From Polaribacter dokdonensis (GTDB lineage: Bacteria > Bacteroidota > Bacteroidia > Flavobacteriales > Flavobacteriaceae), in contig NZ_CP101505.1 in the NCBI RefSeq assembly GCF_024362345.1, positions 1,322,001 to 1,386,000 of the forward strand: a DNA stretch of 64,000 nucleotides, given 5' to 3'. The notes under the pieces were generated by a model. It saw only the letters and a list, made by a program, of their open reading frames with translations, made no database searches and was not told the origin of the DNA. Position 1 is the first letter of the stretch; every line of letters begins with the position of its first letter. Below are positions 16,911-26,599 of the stretch, one piece after another. A program made the position numbers and the translations under genes.

Positions 16911-18215
16911 ATGAAAGAAGCAGTTACTATTTTTTGGTTTAGAAGAGATTTACGTTTAGACGATAATATTGGTTTTTACAATGCTTTAAAATCAGAACAT
17001 AAAGTGTTACCAATATTTATTTTTGATGATAAAATTTTATCAAAATTGCCCAAAGATGATGCAAGAGTAACCTTTATATTTAACACGCTTCAAGAAATGC
17101 GAAGCGTACTTCAAGAAAAACACAGTAGCAGTTTAGCCATGTTTCATGGTAATCCAAAAGAAATTTTTAAAGAACTCATTGAAGATTATACTATTGAAGC
17201 TGTTTTTACAAATAGAGATTATGAACCTTATGCAAAAGAAAGAGACGAAGCTATTGAGAATCTTTTAAAGGAAAATTGTATTCAGTTTAAAACATTTAAA
17301 GATCAAGTAATCTTTGAAAAAGATGAAGTTGTAAAAAAAGATGGAGATCCTTACAAGGTATACACTCCATATATGAAACTTTGGAAAGAACAATTTAATG
17401 AAGACAAACTAAAAATTCATTACACCAATGATCTTCTAGACAATCTAATTCAAAATTCTAGATTACCAAATTTAAGCTTGTCAGACATTGGTTTCACAAA
17501 ATCTTCTCAAGAAATAACACCTTATGATGTTACTCCTACTCTCATCAAAGAATACGAAGACACTCGTAATTACCCTGCACAAGATGCCACTTCACGTTTA
17601 GGACCACATTTAAGATTTGGTACTGTTAGTGTAAGAAAAATAGTTAAAAAAGCCATAGCAGAATCCAATGAAGTTTTTTGGCAAGAACTCATTTGGAGAG
17701 AGTTTTTCATGCAAATTCTTTGGCATTTCCCACATACAAAAGATGAAGCTTTCAAAAGCAAATACGATAGAATTGAATGGAGAAATAACGAAAAAGAATT
17801 CAAAGATTGGTGTAAAGGAGAAACTGGTTATCCATTAGTAGATGCTGGAATGCGTCAATTAAATGAAACTGGCTTTATGCACAATAGAATTAGAATGTTG
17901 GTAGGTAGTTTTTTATGCAAGCATTTATTGATAGATTGGAGATGGGGCGAAGCTTATTTTGCAGAAAAATTACATGATTACGAAATGGCCAGTAATGTAG
18001 GAAACTGGCAATGGGTAGCAGGCTCAGGAGTAGATGCTTCTCCTTATTTTAGGATATTCAATCCAACTACACAAATTAAGAAGTTTGATAAAGATTTAAA
18101 ATATATTAAAAAGTGGGTAAAAGATTATAACAAATCTACTTATCCAAAAGAAATTGTAGACCATAAAGAAGCAAGAGAACGTTGTTTAAAGGTATATAAA
18201 GAAGCTGTAAGTTAA
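16911..18215 (+). CDS. phr: Class I deoxyribodipyrimidine photo-lyase
   Basis: Repairs UV-induced cyclobutane pyrimidine dimers using blue light. The 434-residue protein is a standard class I photolyase: ITIFWFRRDLR-like start (VTIFWFRRDLRLDDN), ATSRLGPHLRFGTVSVR and WQELIWREFFMQILWHFP in the FAD domain, GETGYPLVDAGMRQLNETGFMHNR, and the intact flavin loop SNVGNWQWVAGSGVDASPYFRIFNP with the Asn facing flavin N5. The Trp residues of the electron-transfer chain appear present. It is the last gene of the photorepair island and the most conventional of its four photolyase-family members. Confidence 0.95.
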   Translation: MKEAVTIFWFRRDLRLDDNIGFYNALKSEHKVLPIFIFDDKILSKLPKDDARVTFIFNTLQEMRSVLQEKHSSSLAMFHGNPKEIFKELIEDYTIEAVFTNRDYEPYAKERDEAIENLLKENCIQFKTFKDQVIFEKDEVVKKDGDPYKVYTPYMKLWKEQFNEDKLKIHYTNDLLDNLIQNSRLPNLSLSDIGFTKSSQEITPYDVTPTLIKEYEDTRNYPAQDATSRLGPHLRFGTVSVRKIVKKAIAESNEVFWQELIWREFFMQILWHFPHTKDEAFKSKYDRIEWRNNEKEFKDWCKGETGYPLVDAGMRQLNETGFMHNRIRMLVGSFLCKHLLIDWRWGEAYFAEKLHDYEMASNVGNWQWVAGSGVDASPYFRIFNPTTQIKKFDKDLKYIKKWVKDYNKSTYPKEIVDHKEARERCLKVYKEAVS

Positions 18216-18384
18216 AGGTTTTTAAATTTAAATTACGTTACTAAACATCAACAATTTACCAACAAATTCTTGGGTTTGTTATTACTTTTTGTAGTCAAAA
18301 TTAATTATATTGCAGAGTTGCGAAAATTTTGATAATTTTTACAAATTATTCGTATTTTTTTAAATCTATAATTTAGTATAAAAT

Positions 18385-20223
18385 ATGCCTACCAAAGTAA
18401 TTCAAGATTTTTTAGATAATACTTTAGACGATTCTGTTCAACAAATTTCTGGTTCAGATGCTGCATTCTTATATGCAGATTCTCCAACAAGCCCAATGCA
18501 CATTGCTACTTTAACAATTGTAGAGGGTTCATTAGAATACCAAGATTTTAAAGATATTGTTGCTTCTAAGTTGCATTTAATTCCAAAATTTAGAAAACGC
18601 CTACTAAATGTACCTATGAATTTAGACTACCCTTATTGGGTAGATGATCCAAATTTTGATATTGATCTACATGTAAATCGATTAAAACTTCCTGAACCTG
18701 CAGATTGGAGTACACTTAGAGAATTAACCTCATCTATATTCAGTAGTTCTTTAGACTTAAGAAGACCTCTGTGGTCTATGAGTTTTATAGAGGGTTTAGA
18801 TAATGTTTCACAAGTTCCAAAAGGTTCTGTAGCTATTGTTTCTAAAGTACATCATGTAATGATTGATGGTAGTTCTGGTGTTGGTATTATGGGTATTTTA
18901 TTCGATAAAAATATTGATGATCAAAACAAAAAGATACCAAAACCCAAACCTTTTGAGCCTAATCCAATACCAGATGAACTAAATTTATTACTTAAAAGCT
19001 CTGTTGGTTTTTTAAAGAACCCTTTAAAAATACCAAAGCTTTTAGGAGAAACTGCTTTTTCATTTATCAAAGGAAACATCAAAACACAAGTGGGTTTAAA
19101 AAAACCGTTAAAAAGTTCAATTTTTACACCCAATACTATTTTTAATAAATCTGTATCACCAAAAAGAACTTGGGGAACAGCAATTTTATCTTTTGAGAGA
19201 ATAAATACGCTTAGAAAAATAATGAACGTTAGCATCAACGACGTTATTTTAAGTATTTGTGCAGGCGCAATTCGAAAATATTTACAAGAAAAAGAAAAAC
19301 TCCCTGTGCAACCATTAGTAGCTAATGTTCCCATTTCTATTCGCGTAAAAGGCGAAAAGCAAGAAATGAATAATCAAATTTCTAACATGTTGGTTAGAAT
19401 TGCTACGCATATTGATGATCCAATAGAAAGATTAGAATACATACAAGAACAAACTGGTTTAGGTAAATCTAGACACAAAGCTGTAGGTGCAAAAGCACTT
19501 TCTAAAATGGCAGATGCTGTACCTTTTGGTTTGGCAAATTTAGCTGCAGGCTTATATAGTAAATACAACATAAAAGAGTTTCATAGACCTCCATTTAATG
19601 TAACAATAACTAATGTGCCTGGTCCACAAATACCTTTGTATTTAAGAGGTCATAAAATTTTATCAATCTTTGGGCTTACACCTGTATTAGATGGTTTTGG
19701 TTTGATTATAGCTGCATTTAGTTATAATGGTTTAGTATCATTAACTACAACTTCAGATGCTAAAACAATGCCAGATGCTGACGTATTTGCAAGATATCTT
19801 AGAGAATCTGCAAATGAATTGGAAGAACATATTTTGACAAAACAAAAAAAAGGTACAGATGATAAAGTTGCATCACCCAAACTAAAAAGCAAGGCATTTT
19901 TTACAGCGTTTAAAAAGTATTTAAAAAGCAATACCAAACTGCTAAAACAGCATGCAGGCTTGTATGATTTTGAATTAAACACCCCTGTTGAAAAAATAAA
20001 TTATCAATTAGAAGTTTCAGAGAAAAAGCTTTCAGTAAGAAAAAAGAACACTACTAAACCTTTGGTAAAAATACTTATTGATGATGAAATTCTTTTTCAA
20101 CTTTATAAAAAGAATTTACTTTTAGATGAAGTTATGATTCAAGATAGATTAAAACTAAAAGGCACAAAAAAGAATACAGATAAGCTTTTTAAACTATTCA
20201 TTAATTTTTTCGAGAATAATTAA
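18385..20223 (+). CDS. Wax ester synthase/diacylglycerol acyltransferase (WS/DGAT) with extra C-terminal domain
   Basis: Uses acyl-CoA to make wax esters or triacylglycerol. The catalytic motif HHxxxDG is intact: His156, His157, Asp161, Gly162 (VHHVMIDGSSG). Other family blocks are the N-terminal SGSDAAFLY...PMHIATL, LRRPLWSM, VPISIRV and FNVTITNVPGPQ. The family is usually about 460-480 residues; this protein has 612. The extra 110 residues (FKKYLKSNTK to the end) contain YQLEVSEKKLSVRK...KILIDDEILFQLYKKN...DRLKLKG, which resembles an SCP2-type lipid-transfer domain. It is the first gene of the neutral-lipid operon, and its stop overlaps the next ATG by one base. Confidence 0.9.
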   Translation: MPTKVIQDFLDNTLDDSVQQISGSDAAFLYADSPTSPMHIATLTIVEGSLEYQDFKDIVASKLHLIPKFRKRLLNVPMNLDYPYWVDDPNFDIDLHVNRLKLPEPADWSTLRELTSSIFSSSLDLRRPLWSMSFIEGLDNVSQVPKGSVAIVSKVHHVMIDGSSGVGIMGILFDKNIDDQNKKIPKPKPFEPNPIPDELNLLLKSSVGFLKNPLKIPKLLGETAFSFIKGNIKTQVGLKKPLKSSIFTPNTIFNKSVSPKRTWGTAILSFERINTLRKIMNVSINDVILSICAGAIRKYLQEKEKLPVQPLVANVPISIRVKGEKQEMNNQISNMLVRIATHIDDPIERLEYIQEQTGLGKSRHKAVGAKALSKMADAVPFGLANLAAGLYSKYNIKEFHRPPFNVTITNVPGPQIPLYLRGHKILSIFGLTPVLDGFGLIIAAFSYNGLVSLTTTSDAKTMPDADVFARYLRESANELEEHILTKQKKGTDDKVASPKLKSKAFFTAFKKYLKSNTKLLKQHAGLYDFELNTPVEKINYQLEVSEKKLSVRKKNTTKPLVKILIDDEILFQLYKKNLLLDEVMIQDRLKLKGTKKNTDKLFKLFINFFENN

Positions 20224-21164
20224 TGGCAGTAATTACAAGTACATTTACCTCTTTGGGTGATGAAGAAATTTTCTATTATAGATGGCAACCAAAAGAAGAA
20301 AAAAACATAAAAGGGATTGTTCAAATTTCTCATGGAGTTGGAGAGCATGCAGCAAGATATAAATCTATAGCTAAAGCTTTAAAAAAGCAAGGCTATGAAG
20401 TTTATGCAAATGATCATAGAGTACATGGTAAATCTGTAAAATCTAATGCTCATTTAGGTTTTTACGATGGTAATGATTATTTTTCTGATGCCATTTATGA
20501 TATGCGTAAGCTTACAGAAATCATAAAAGAAGAGCATCCAAATAAGAAGATTATTTTATTTGGTCATAGTATGGGCTCACTGCTATCTAGAGCTTATGTT
20601 ACCAAATATGGTAATGAGTTAGATGCCTTAATTCTATCTGGAACTGCTAGTTTTATGAAAGGAATTGGCACTTTTGGCTTAATTAGCGCTAAAATATTTA
20701 CCAAAATAAATGGCAAACATAGAAGCAATGAAATTTTAAAAAATATCTTTTTTAATCAATTTAATAAAGAATTTAAACCAAATAGAACCAAAGTAGATTG
20801 GATTAGTAGTGATCAAAAACAAGTAGATAAATTCGAAGCAGATCCTCTAAGAGTAGAAGATTTCTCTTTAAGTGTTTTTTTGGATATTCTTAAAGGCAGT
20901 AAAGAAATAAATGAAATGGCTACTTTTATAAATACACCAAAAGAGCTCCCTATTTATATTTTTTCAGGTGATAAAGATCCTGTAGGAGAAATGGGTAAAG
21001 GTGTTAAAAAGGTTGCAAAAAATTATAAAAAGTCTGGTATTAAAGATCTTACTTTAAAGATCTATAAAGGTGGTAGACATGAAATGTTGAATGAAGTAAA
21101 TCGAAAGGAAGTGCAACAAGATTTACTAAATTGGCTGAATAGCAAAATAGCAGCCAAAAATTAA
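20223..21164 (+). CDS. Alpha/beta hydrolase, monoacylglycerol-lipase-like
   Basis: A 313-residue serine hydrolase. Key elements are HGVGEHAARYKSIAKAL (oxyanion region of monoacylglycerol lipases), the nucleophile elbow GHSMGS with Ser116, the Asp in FSGDKDPVG and the His in KGGRHEMLNE. These match the lysophospholipase/monoacylglycerol lipase group. There is no signal peptide, so it acts in the cytoplasm, perhaps at the surface of lipid inclusions. It is translated in one unit with the WS/DGAT before it and the second hydrolase 3 nt after it. Mobilising stored acylglycerol is the likely role. Confidence 0.88.
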   Translation: MAVITSTFTSLGDEEIFYYRWQPKEEKNIKGIVQISHGVGEHAARYKSIAKALKKQGYEVYANDHRVHGKSVKSNAHLGFYDGNDYFSDAIYDMRKLTEIIKEEHPNKKIILFGHSMGSLLSRAYVTKYGNELDALILSGTASFMKGIGTFGLISAKIFTKINGKHRSNEILKNIFFNQFNKEFKPNRTKVDWISSDQKQVDKFEADPLRVEDFSLSVFLDILKGSKEINEMATFINTPKELPIYIFSGDKDPVGEMGKGVKKVAKNYKKSGIKDLTLKIYKGGRHEMLNEVNRKEVQQDLLNWLNSKIAAKN

Positions 21165-21167
21165 ATT

Positions 21168-22328
21168 ATGGAAAACAATAGAATTGTATATAAATCATTT
21201 GCAAAATTAGCAGTAGCTATTGCTGTATCGCAAGGTGCTAGTCTTGCTAAAGCTAAAAAGCTTATCATAAAAAGTTTTGAAAGACATCCTTTTCAAGATG
21301 ATATTTCTAAAATTGTTAAAAAAGTAAAACTGGAAAAAGAAAATCTGAATATTCTTAGTAACAATTGTATTTCAATTTGTGAAGATTTTGGTCCAGATAG
21401 AGATTACATTACTCTGGTTTCTTTACTAGAAAATATTTATAAAATCGAGGAATTTCAAGAAATAGAAAAAGATACAATTTCCAATATCATTAAAACTTTT
21501 AAAACAGAAATTGAGAGAATAAATGCAAACATACCTCCTCCTCCATTATACAATGTTCTTCTAGAAACAAGAGCTGTTGCAGAATGGACATCTATGCTTT
21601 GGCTGTATCCATTTATACCAAAACATAAAAGTAAAAAGAACAAACCTGTGTTGTTAATGCCTCCTTATTTGGGGAATGATAATTCTACAACGTTTGTTAG
21701 AAAATATTTAAAATCATTAGGTTTCAAAACCTATAAATGGGATTTGGGAGTAAATATGATTAACTCCAAATCATTACCCAAACTTATTGAAAAGTTAGAT
21801 GAAATTTACGATAAACATCAAGAAAAAGTAAGCCTTGTTGGTTGGAGTGGAGGTGGAATTTTTGCTAAAATTATTGCAAATAGATATCCAGAAAAAGTAG
21901 AACAATTAATTACTATTGGCTCTCCTGTTTGGGGTGTAAAAAATATGAAAACACCTATTATTAGAAGTTTGGAGTTTATTAGAGGAACAAAACTAAAAGA
22001 ACGTAATGATAAGTTTATAAAGGAGTTAGAAGAAATTCCACAGGTACCAATCACCTGCATTTACACAAAAACTGATGGTTTAATTCCTTGGAAAAATTGT
22101 ACTGAAGCAGAAACCTATAGAGATGACATTAAGAATGTTGAAGTTTTTGGAAGTCATTGTGGAATGGGTGCCAATGCTACAGTTTTGCTTACGGTTGCAA
22201 ATGCGCTGAATGCAAACATAGAAAAATCGTCAAAAAAATCTATTATAGAAAAAATCGAAACCTTATTCTTTCCTCACTTTTGGGAACAAAAAGGCATTTC
22301 AAAATTCACCAATCTCTTTTTTAATTGA
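21168..22328 (+). CDS. Alpha/beta hydrolase with helical N-terminal domain
   Basis: A 386-residue protein. Residues 1-125 or so are helical and of unknown function; the rest is an alpha/beta hydrolase with PPYLGND (oxyanion side), the elbow GWSGGG with Ser227, an Asp in YTKTDGLIPW and the His in GSHCGMGANATV. The GxSGGG elbow and the VLLMPPYLG segment resemble putative lipases found beside WS/DGAT genes in actinobacteria. No signal peptide. The stop overlaps the reading frame just before the PlsB/PlsC fusion start. Substrate unknown; an acylglycerol or acyl-CoA ester is plausible from context. Confidence 0.8.
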   Translation: MENNRIVYKSFAKLAVAIAVSQGASLAKAKKLIIKSFERHPFQDDISKIVKKVKLEKENLNILSNNCISICEDFGPDRDYITLVSLLENIYKIEEFQEIEKDTISNIIKTFKTEIERINANIPPPPLYNVLLETRAVAEWTSMLWLYPFIPKHKSKKNKPVLLMPPYLGNDNSTTFVRKYLKSLGFKTYKWDLGVNMINSKSLPKLIEKLDEIYDKHQEKVSLVGWSGGGIFAKIIANRYPEKVEQLITIGSPVWGVKNMKTPIIRSLEFIRGTKLKERNDKFIKELEEIPQVPITCIYTKTDGLIPWKNCTEAETYRDDIKNVEVFGSHCGMGANATVLLTVANALNANIEKSSKKSIIEKIETLFFPHFWEQKGISKFTNLFFN

Positions 22329-22330
22329 AC

Positions 22331-25300
22331 ATGGAAAACAATTTAAAGAATATTACGAATCACCCAAACTATCAAGCAAGTTTGTTAGAAATTGCTAAAT
22401 CCGAAAAAATGGATATTAGTGAAGTTCAACAAAAAGGTGAAGCATGTATTCAAGAATTGTATTCACAACAACATCCAATAGCAAATTTATTATCTGTCAA
22501 AGGCTTTCAGTTCATGATGTCTAAAGCATATAATAATAAGATTGATGTAGATCCTCAAGAAATAAAAAAATTAATGAAATTAATGCGTCAAAACTCTGTC
22601 GCATTTATTTTAACGCATAAAACCTATTTAGATACTGTTGTTTTGGTGACAACCTTAGCTCAATATGGTATGCCCATTCCATTTACTTTTGGTGGCATAA
22701 ATTTAGCTTTTCCTGGTTTAAAACAATTGGGTAAAAAATCTGGACTTATTTTTATTAGAAGAAGTTTTAAAGATGATTTAATTTACAAAGCCTCCTTAAG
22801 GCATTACATTTCTTGCCTCATTGAAAATGGCGATCATCTAACTTGGAACATAGAAGGTACAAGATCTAGAACAGGTAAAATTGTTTACCCACAAATGGGG
22901 ATTTTAAAATACATCATGGAAGGTGCACAAGACAGTACTAGAAATATTAAGTACGTTCCAGTTTCTATTGTTTATGATTTGATTCCTGATGTAAAGCAGA
23001 TGACTGAAGAAGGAAGAGGAGTAGAAAAACAGTCTGAAGACGTTAAAGGCTTTGTAAAATATTTTAGAAAATTAGGTAACGAATATGGCAAAGCAGCTAT
23101 TCGTTTTGGAGAGCCTGTAGATGCTAGTGAACATCAAAATGCGATTATTCCAGATATAGAAGAAGATAGTTACTCAGACAAAAATACCTTGCCTCGTTTT
23201 GCGTTTGAACTTATTCATAAGGCAAATAGAATTACTCCAGTTACTACAGTATCTTTAGTTTGTAATGTGTTGCTTAATAATTTTGCGCTAACAAAGAAGG
23301 AGATAGAATTCAGTGTTCTAAAACTGATGAATTATATAGAACAACGTAAAAACGATGTATTGATTGAACGTGGAAAAAGCATAAGTGCCTCAGTTCAAAA
23401 AGCATTAAATTTATTAAAAAGTTCAGGAATTATTCAGAAGAACAAAGCTGGTTATAAAACGAAATACACTTTAAATACAAGAGAATTTTTACCAGCCACT
23501 TATTATGCAAATATGGCTTCTGCTCATTTGTATCATAGAGCTTTTATAGAAATTGCATTGGTAAAAATAAAGGATGAAAAATCAAATAGAATTTTATCTT
23601 TTTGGGAAGAAATAATGCAACTGAGAGATTTATTCAAATTCGAATTCTTCTATACAAATAAACCTCAATTTAGTTCAGAAATTGAAAGCGAATTGGATTT
23701 ATTTGATAAAAATTGGCGTAAAACCATAAGTGATGAAAACGCAGACATAACTAAATTATTAGCCAAACAAGAACTCTTTGTATCTAAAGGTTTATTACTT
23801 ATCTATTTAGAAGCCAATAAAATAGTTTGTAAAACATTACAATCTTGGGATTTAGAAGATGATTTCTCTGATGAAGATTTTATAGAATTATGCCTCTTTA
23901 AAGGAAAGGAATTACATTGGAAAAATAGAATTAGCAGATTAGAAAGTGCATCTAAACCTTTCTTGATAAGCGCTTTACGCTTGGCAAAAAACAAAAATTT
24001 ACTTCCTTCAGATAAAAAGTTAGACTTCAAAAGATTAGACCTTTGGATGTCTCAATTAGAGGAACTTACTGAGCGTTTGCAATATTTACAAAACTTAGAG
24101 TCTGAATCTTTAAAGAAAATTAAAAAGCAAAAAGACGATATTGAAAAAGTACCTGGTGCTGAGATTATTAGTATTGCAGAGGAAGTTTTAGAAGATGAAG
24201 AAGGGCCTCATATTGCAGCTTTCTTTGATCTAGATAGAACTTTAATAAATGATTTTTCTGCCAAACAGTTTGTAAAATCACGCTTTTTAAGCGGAAAATC
24301 AACCCCTAAAGAATTACTCTCTCAATTTGCAACGCTAACAGCCTATGCAATTGGTAACAGAGATTTTGAAATTCTAACTAAAATATCTGCTTTAGGCGTA
24401 AAAGGAATTTCTGAAAAACAGTTTAAAGATCTAGGTGAAGAAATTTATAAAGACCATTTAATTTCTACTATATATCCAGAATCAAAAACATTAATAGCCT
24501 CTCATCTAGAAAAAGGTCATAAAGTAGTTATTGTATCTGCTGCAACTCGTTATCAAGTAACACCAATTGCAAACGGCTTAGGTATTACAGAAATTTATTG
24601 CACAGAAATGGAAGTTAAAAAAGGCAAATTTACTGGTCTTATTTCTGAAATGTGTTGGGCAGAAGGCAAAGCAAGAGCAGGTAGAAAATTTGCAAAAGCT
24701 AATAATATAGATTTATCTAAAAGTTTCTTTTATACAGATAGTATAGATGACTACCCTCTTTTAGAAATTGTTGGGAAGCCTGTTGCAACAAATCCAGATA
24801 ATAAATTATCGCAATTAGCTTTCGAAAACAATTGGAAAATTTTACGATTTAAAAAGAATACTAAAAAACCTGTAGTAAATGGTTTAAGAACAGGTTTAGC
24901 TGCTGCAAGTTTATATCCATCTGCCTTAAAAGGCATTGTAAAAGGTACGCTTGCCATGTCTCAAAGAGAAGGTATAAATGCTACAATTACAAGTATTGGA
25001 GATTTAGGAACAAAGCTAGCAGGCTTAGATATAAATGTTAAAAATAAACACAATTTAGAAGATCATAGACCAGCAGTATTTTGCTTTAACCATCAATCTT
25101 CAGCAGACTTTTTTGTGATTTTAAAATTGCTACAAAAAGACGTTACAGGAATTGCTAAAAAAGAATTAGAATTTACTCCTTTTGGGCCAGTGTTTAAAGC
25201 TATGGGTGCTATTTTTATTGATAGATCAAATAAGAAAAAAGCACTAGCTTCAATGAAAAATGCAGCAAATGTCTTAAAAAACGGAACTTCTGTAGCTATT

Positions 25301-25570
25301 GCTCCAGAAGGCACAAGAAGTGGAAGTAAAAAATTAGGAGCATTTAAAAAAGGTGCCTTTCATTTGGCTATAAAGGCTGGTGTGCCTATTGTGCCAATAG
25401 TAATAAAAAACGCATATATGGCTATGCCCAAAGGAAGCAACATATTTAGTCCTACACATATAGAAGTTGTGGTTTTAGATCCTGTAGATACAGCTGAATG
25501 GAAACCAAAGCATATAGAAACTTACGTTGATGAAGTAAGAGAATTATTTGTAAAAGAATTAGAAAATTAA
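22331..25570 (+). CDS. Triple-domain PlsB-like/HAD/PlsC-like fusion
   Basis: A 1079-residue fusion of three enzymes. Residues 1-330 or so are a PlsB/DHAPAT-type glycerol-3-phosphate acyltransferase: HKTYLD (HX4D, His96/Asp101), FIRRSF, EGTRSR at 175, YVPVSIVYD. Residues 625-850 or so are a SerB-like HAD phosphatase (FFDLDRTLI near 631; YTDSIDDYPLL near 800). Residues 900-1080 are a PlsC-type 1-acylglycerol-3-phosphate acyltransferase (HQSSAD, His921/Asp926; PEGTRSG at 993). Together they could take G3P to phosphatidate, with HAD possibly dephosphorylating. The start is ATG 22331, not the TTG at 22325. From memory, mycobacteria carry PlsB2 and a HAD-PlsC as separate neighbouring genes beside a WS/DGAT. 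Confidence 0.9.
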   Translation: MENNLKNITNHPNYQASLLEIAKSEKMDISEVQQKGEACIQELYSQQHPIANLLSVKGFQFMMSKAYNNKIDVDPQEIKKLMKLMRQNSVAFILTHKTYLDTVVLVTTLAQYGMPIPFTFGGINLAFPGLKQLGKKSGLIFIRRSFKDDLIYKASLRHYISCLIENGDHLTWNIEGTRSRTGKIVYPQMGILKYIMEGAQDSTRNIKYVPVSIVYDLIPDVKQMTEEGRGVEKQSEDVKGFVKYFRKLGNEYGKAAIRFGEPVDASEHQNAIIPDIEEDSYSDKNTLPRFAFELIHKANRITPVTTVSLVCNVLLNNFALTKKEIEFSVLKLMNYIEQRKNDVLIERGKSISASVQKALNLLKSSGIIQKNKAGYKTKYTLNTREFLPATYYANMASAHLYHRAFIEIALVKIKDEKSNRILSFWEEIMQLRDLFKFEFFYTNKPQFSSEIESELDLFDKNWRKTISDENADITKLLAKQELFVSKGLLLIYLEANKIVCKTLQSWDLEDDFSDEDFIELCLFKGKELHWKNRISRLESASKPFLISALRLAKNKNLLPSDKKLDFKRLDLWMSQLEELTERLQYLQNLESESLKKIKKQKDDIEKVPGAEIISIAEEVLEDEEGPHIAAFFDLDRTLINDFSAKQFVKSRFLSGKSTPKELLSQFATLTAYAIGNRDFEILTKISALGVKGISEKQFKDLGEEIYKDHLISTIYPESKTLIASHLEKGHKVVIVSAATRYQVTPIANGLGITEIYCTEMEVKKGKFTGLISEMCWAEGKARAGRKFAKANNIDLSKSFFYTDSIDDYPLLEIVGKPVATNPDNKLSQLAFENNWKILRFKKNTKKPVVNGLRTGLAAASLYPSALKGIVKGTLAMSQREGINATITSIGDLGTKLAGLDINVKNKHNLEDHRPAVFCFNHQSSADFFVILKLLQKDVTGIAKKELEFTPFGPVFKAMGAIFIDRSNKKKALASMKNAANVLKNGTSVAIAPEGTRSGSKKLGAFKKGAFHLAIKAGVPIVPIVIKNAYMAMPKGSNIFSPTHIEVVVLDPVDTAEWKPKHIETYVDEVRELFVKELEN

Positions 25571-25587
25571 TCATCTAAACTAACATT

Positions 25588-26589
25588 ATGAAACTACAAG
25601 TTGGCTTATTAGGTGGTGGTTCATGGGGAACTACTGTAGCATCATTAACTGCTAAAAACAGCAAAACTATTCTTTGGGCTAGAAATCAAGAAACAGTAGA
25701 TGAAATCAATAATTCTCATACTAATGAAAAGTACTTGCCAGATGCAAAATTGACACACAGTCTGCAAGCGTCAACATCTATAAGAGAAACAGTGGAAGAA
25801 GCAGATGTAATTGTAATGGGTGTACCTGCACAAAGTTTTAGAGAAGTATTAAAAGAAGCAAAACCACATATAAGGCCTTGGGTACCAATAATTAACCTTG
25901 CTAAAGGATTGGAGATTAGCACAAAAAAAAGAATGACAGAAATTATAGAAGAAATAATGCCTGGTCATCCTGCAGGTGTTTTAACTGGGCCAAATTTAGC
26001 TAAGGAAATTCATTTTGGTAATGCAGCTGCTGCTGTAATTGCAATGGTAGATAAAACCATAGCTTCTAAATTACAAGATGTTTTTAGCTCTGGTTTATTT
26101 AGAGTTTATACCAATACAGATGTTATTGGGTGTGAATTAGGTGGAGCCTTAAAAAATATAATAGCAATTGCATCAGGAATGGGTGATGGAGCAGATGCAG
26201 GAGACAATACAAGAGCAGCAATTATTACAAGAGGTTTAGCTGAACTTACAAGATTAGGAATTGCTATGGGTGGTAAAAAACAAACATTTTATGGTTTAGC
26301 AGGTATGGGTGATTTGGTTGCCACCTGTTCTTCTTCTCAAAGTAGAAATCATCATGTAGGTTTTGAACTTGGTAAAGGCAAAAACCTAGAACAGATTATA
26401 AATGAAATGAATGAAGTGGCAGAAGGTGTAAAAACAGCTAAAGTTGTTATGGAACTTGCCAAGAAATATAAAGTAGATATGCCAATTTCTGAACAAATTT
26501 ACAAAGTACTTTACGAAGGTAGCACTGTTAATGAAGCATTTAAAGGGCTTTTAAGATATGAAGTAGGGTCTGAAAAAGAACCAGGATAA
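25588..26589 (+). CDS. gpsA: Glycerol-3-phosphate dehydrogenase [NAD(P)+]
   Basis: Makes sn-glycerol 3-phosphate from dihydroxyacetone phosphate. The 333-residue protein has the N-terminal dinucleotide motif GGGSWGTTVA, the PNLAKEI segment (GPNLAKEIHFGN), GCELGGALKNIIAIASGMGDG with the catalytic Lys, and GLAGMGDLVATCSS-RN, all normal for GpsA. Its place 17 nt after the acyltransferase fusion supplies the backbone for acylglycerol synthesis, so the operon runs from DHAP onward. It may also serve phospholipid synthesis generally; no second gpsA lies in the window. Confidence 0.96.
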   Translation: MKLQVGLLGGGSWGTTVASLTAKNSKTILWARNQETVDEINNSHTNEKYLPDAKLTHSLQASTSIRETVEEADVIVMGVPAQSFREVLKEAKPHIRPWVPIINLAKGLEISTKKRMTEIIEEIMPGHPAGVLTGPNLAKEIHFGNAAAAVIAMVDKTIASKLQDVFSSGLFRVYTNTDVIGCELGGALKNIIAIASGMGDGADAGDNTRAAIITRGLAELTRLGIAMGGKKQTFYGLAGMGDLVATCSSSQSRNHHVGFELGKGKNLEQIINEMNEVAEGVKTAKVVMELAKKYKVDMPISEQIYKVLYEGSTVNEAFKGLLRYEVGSEKEPG

Positions 26590-26599
26590 AATTTTAGAT

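Noticed and set aside
18921..19334. 137-residue reading frame on the minus strand inside the WS/DGAT gene
   Set aside because: It is a shadow of a clear enzyme gene, with low-complexity Phe/Leu/Ser composition and no ribosome-binding context.
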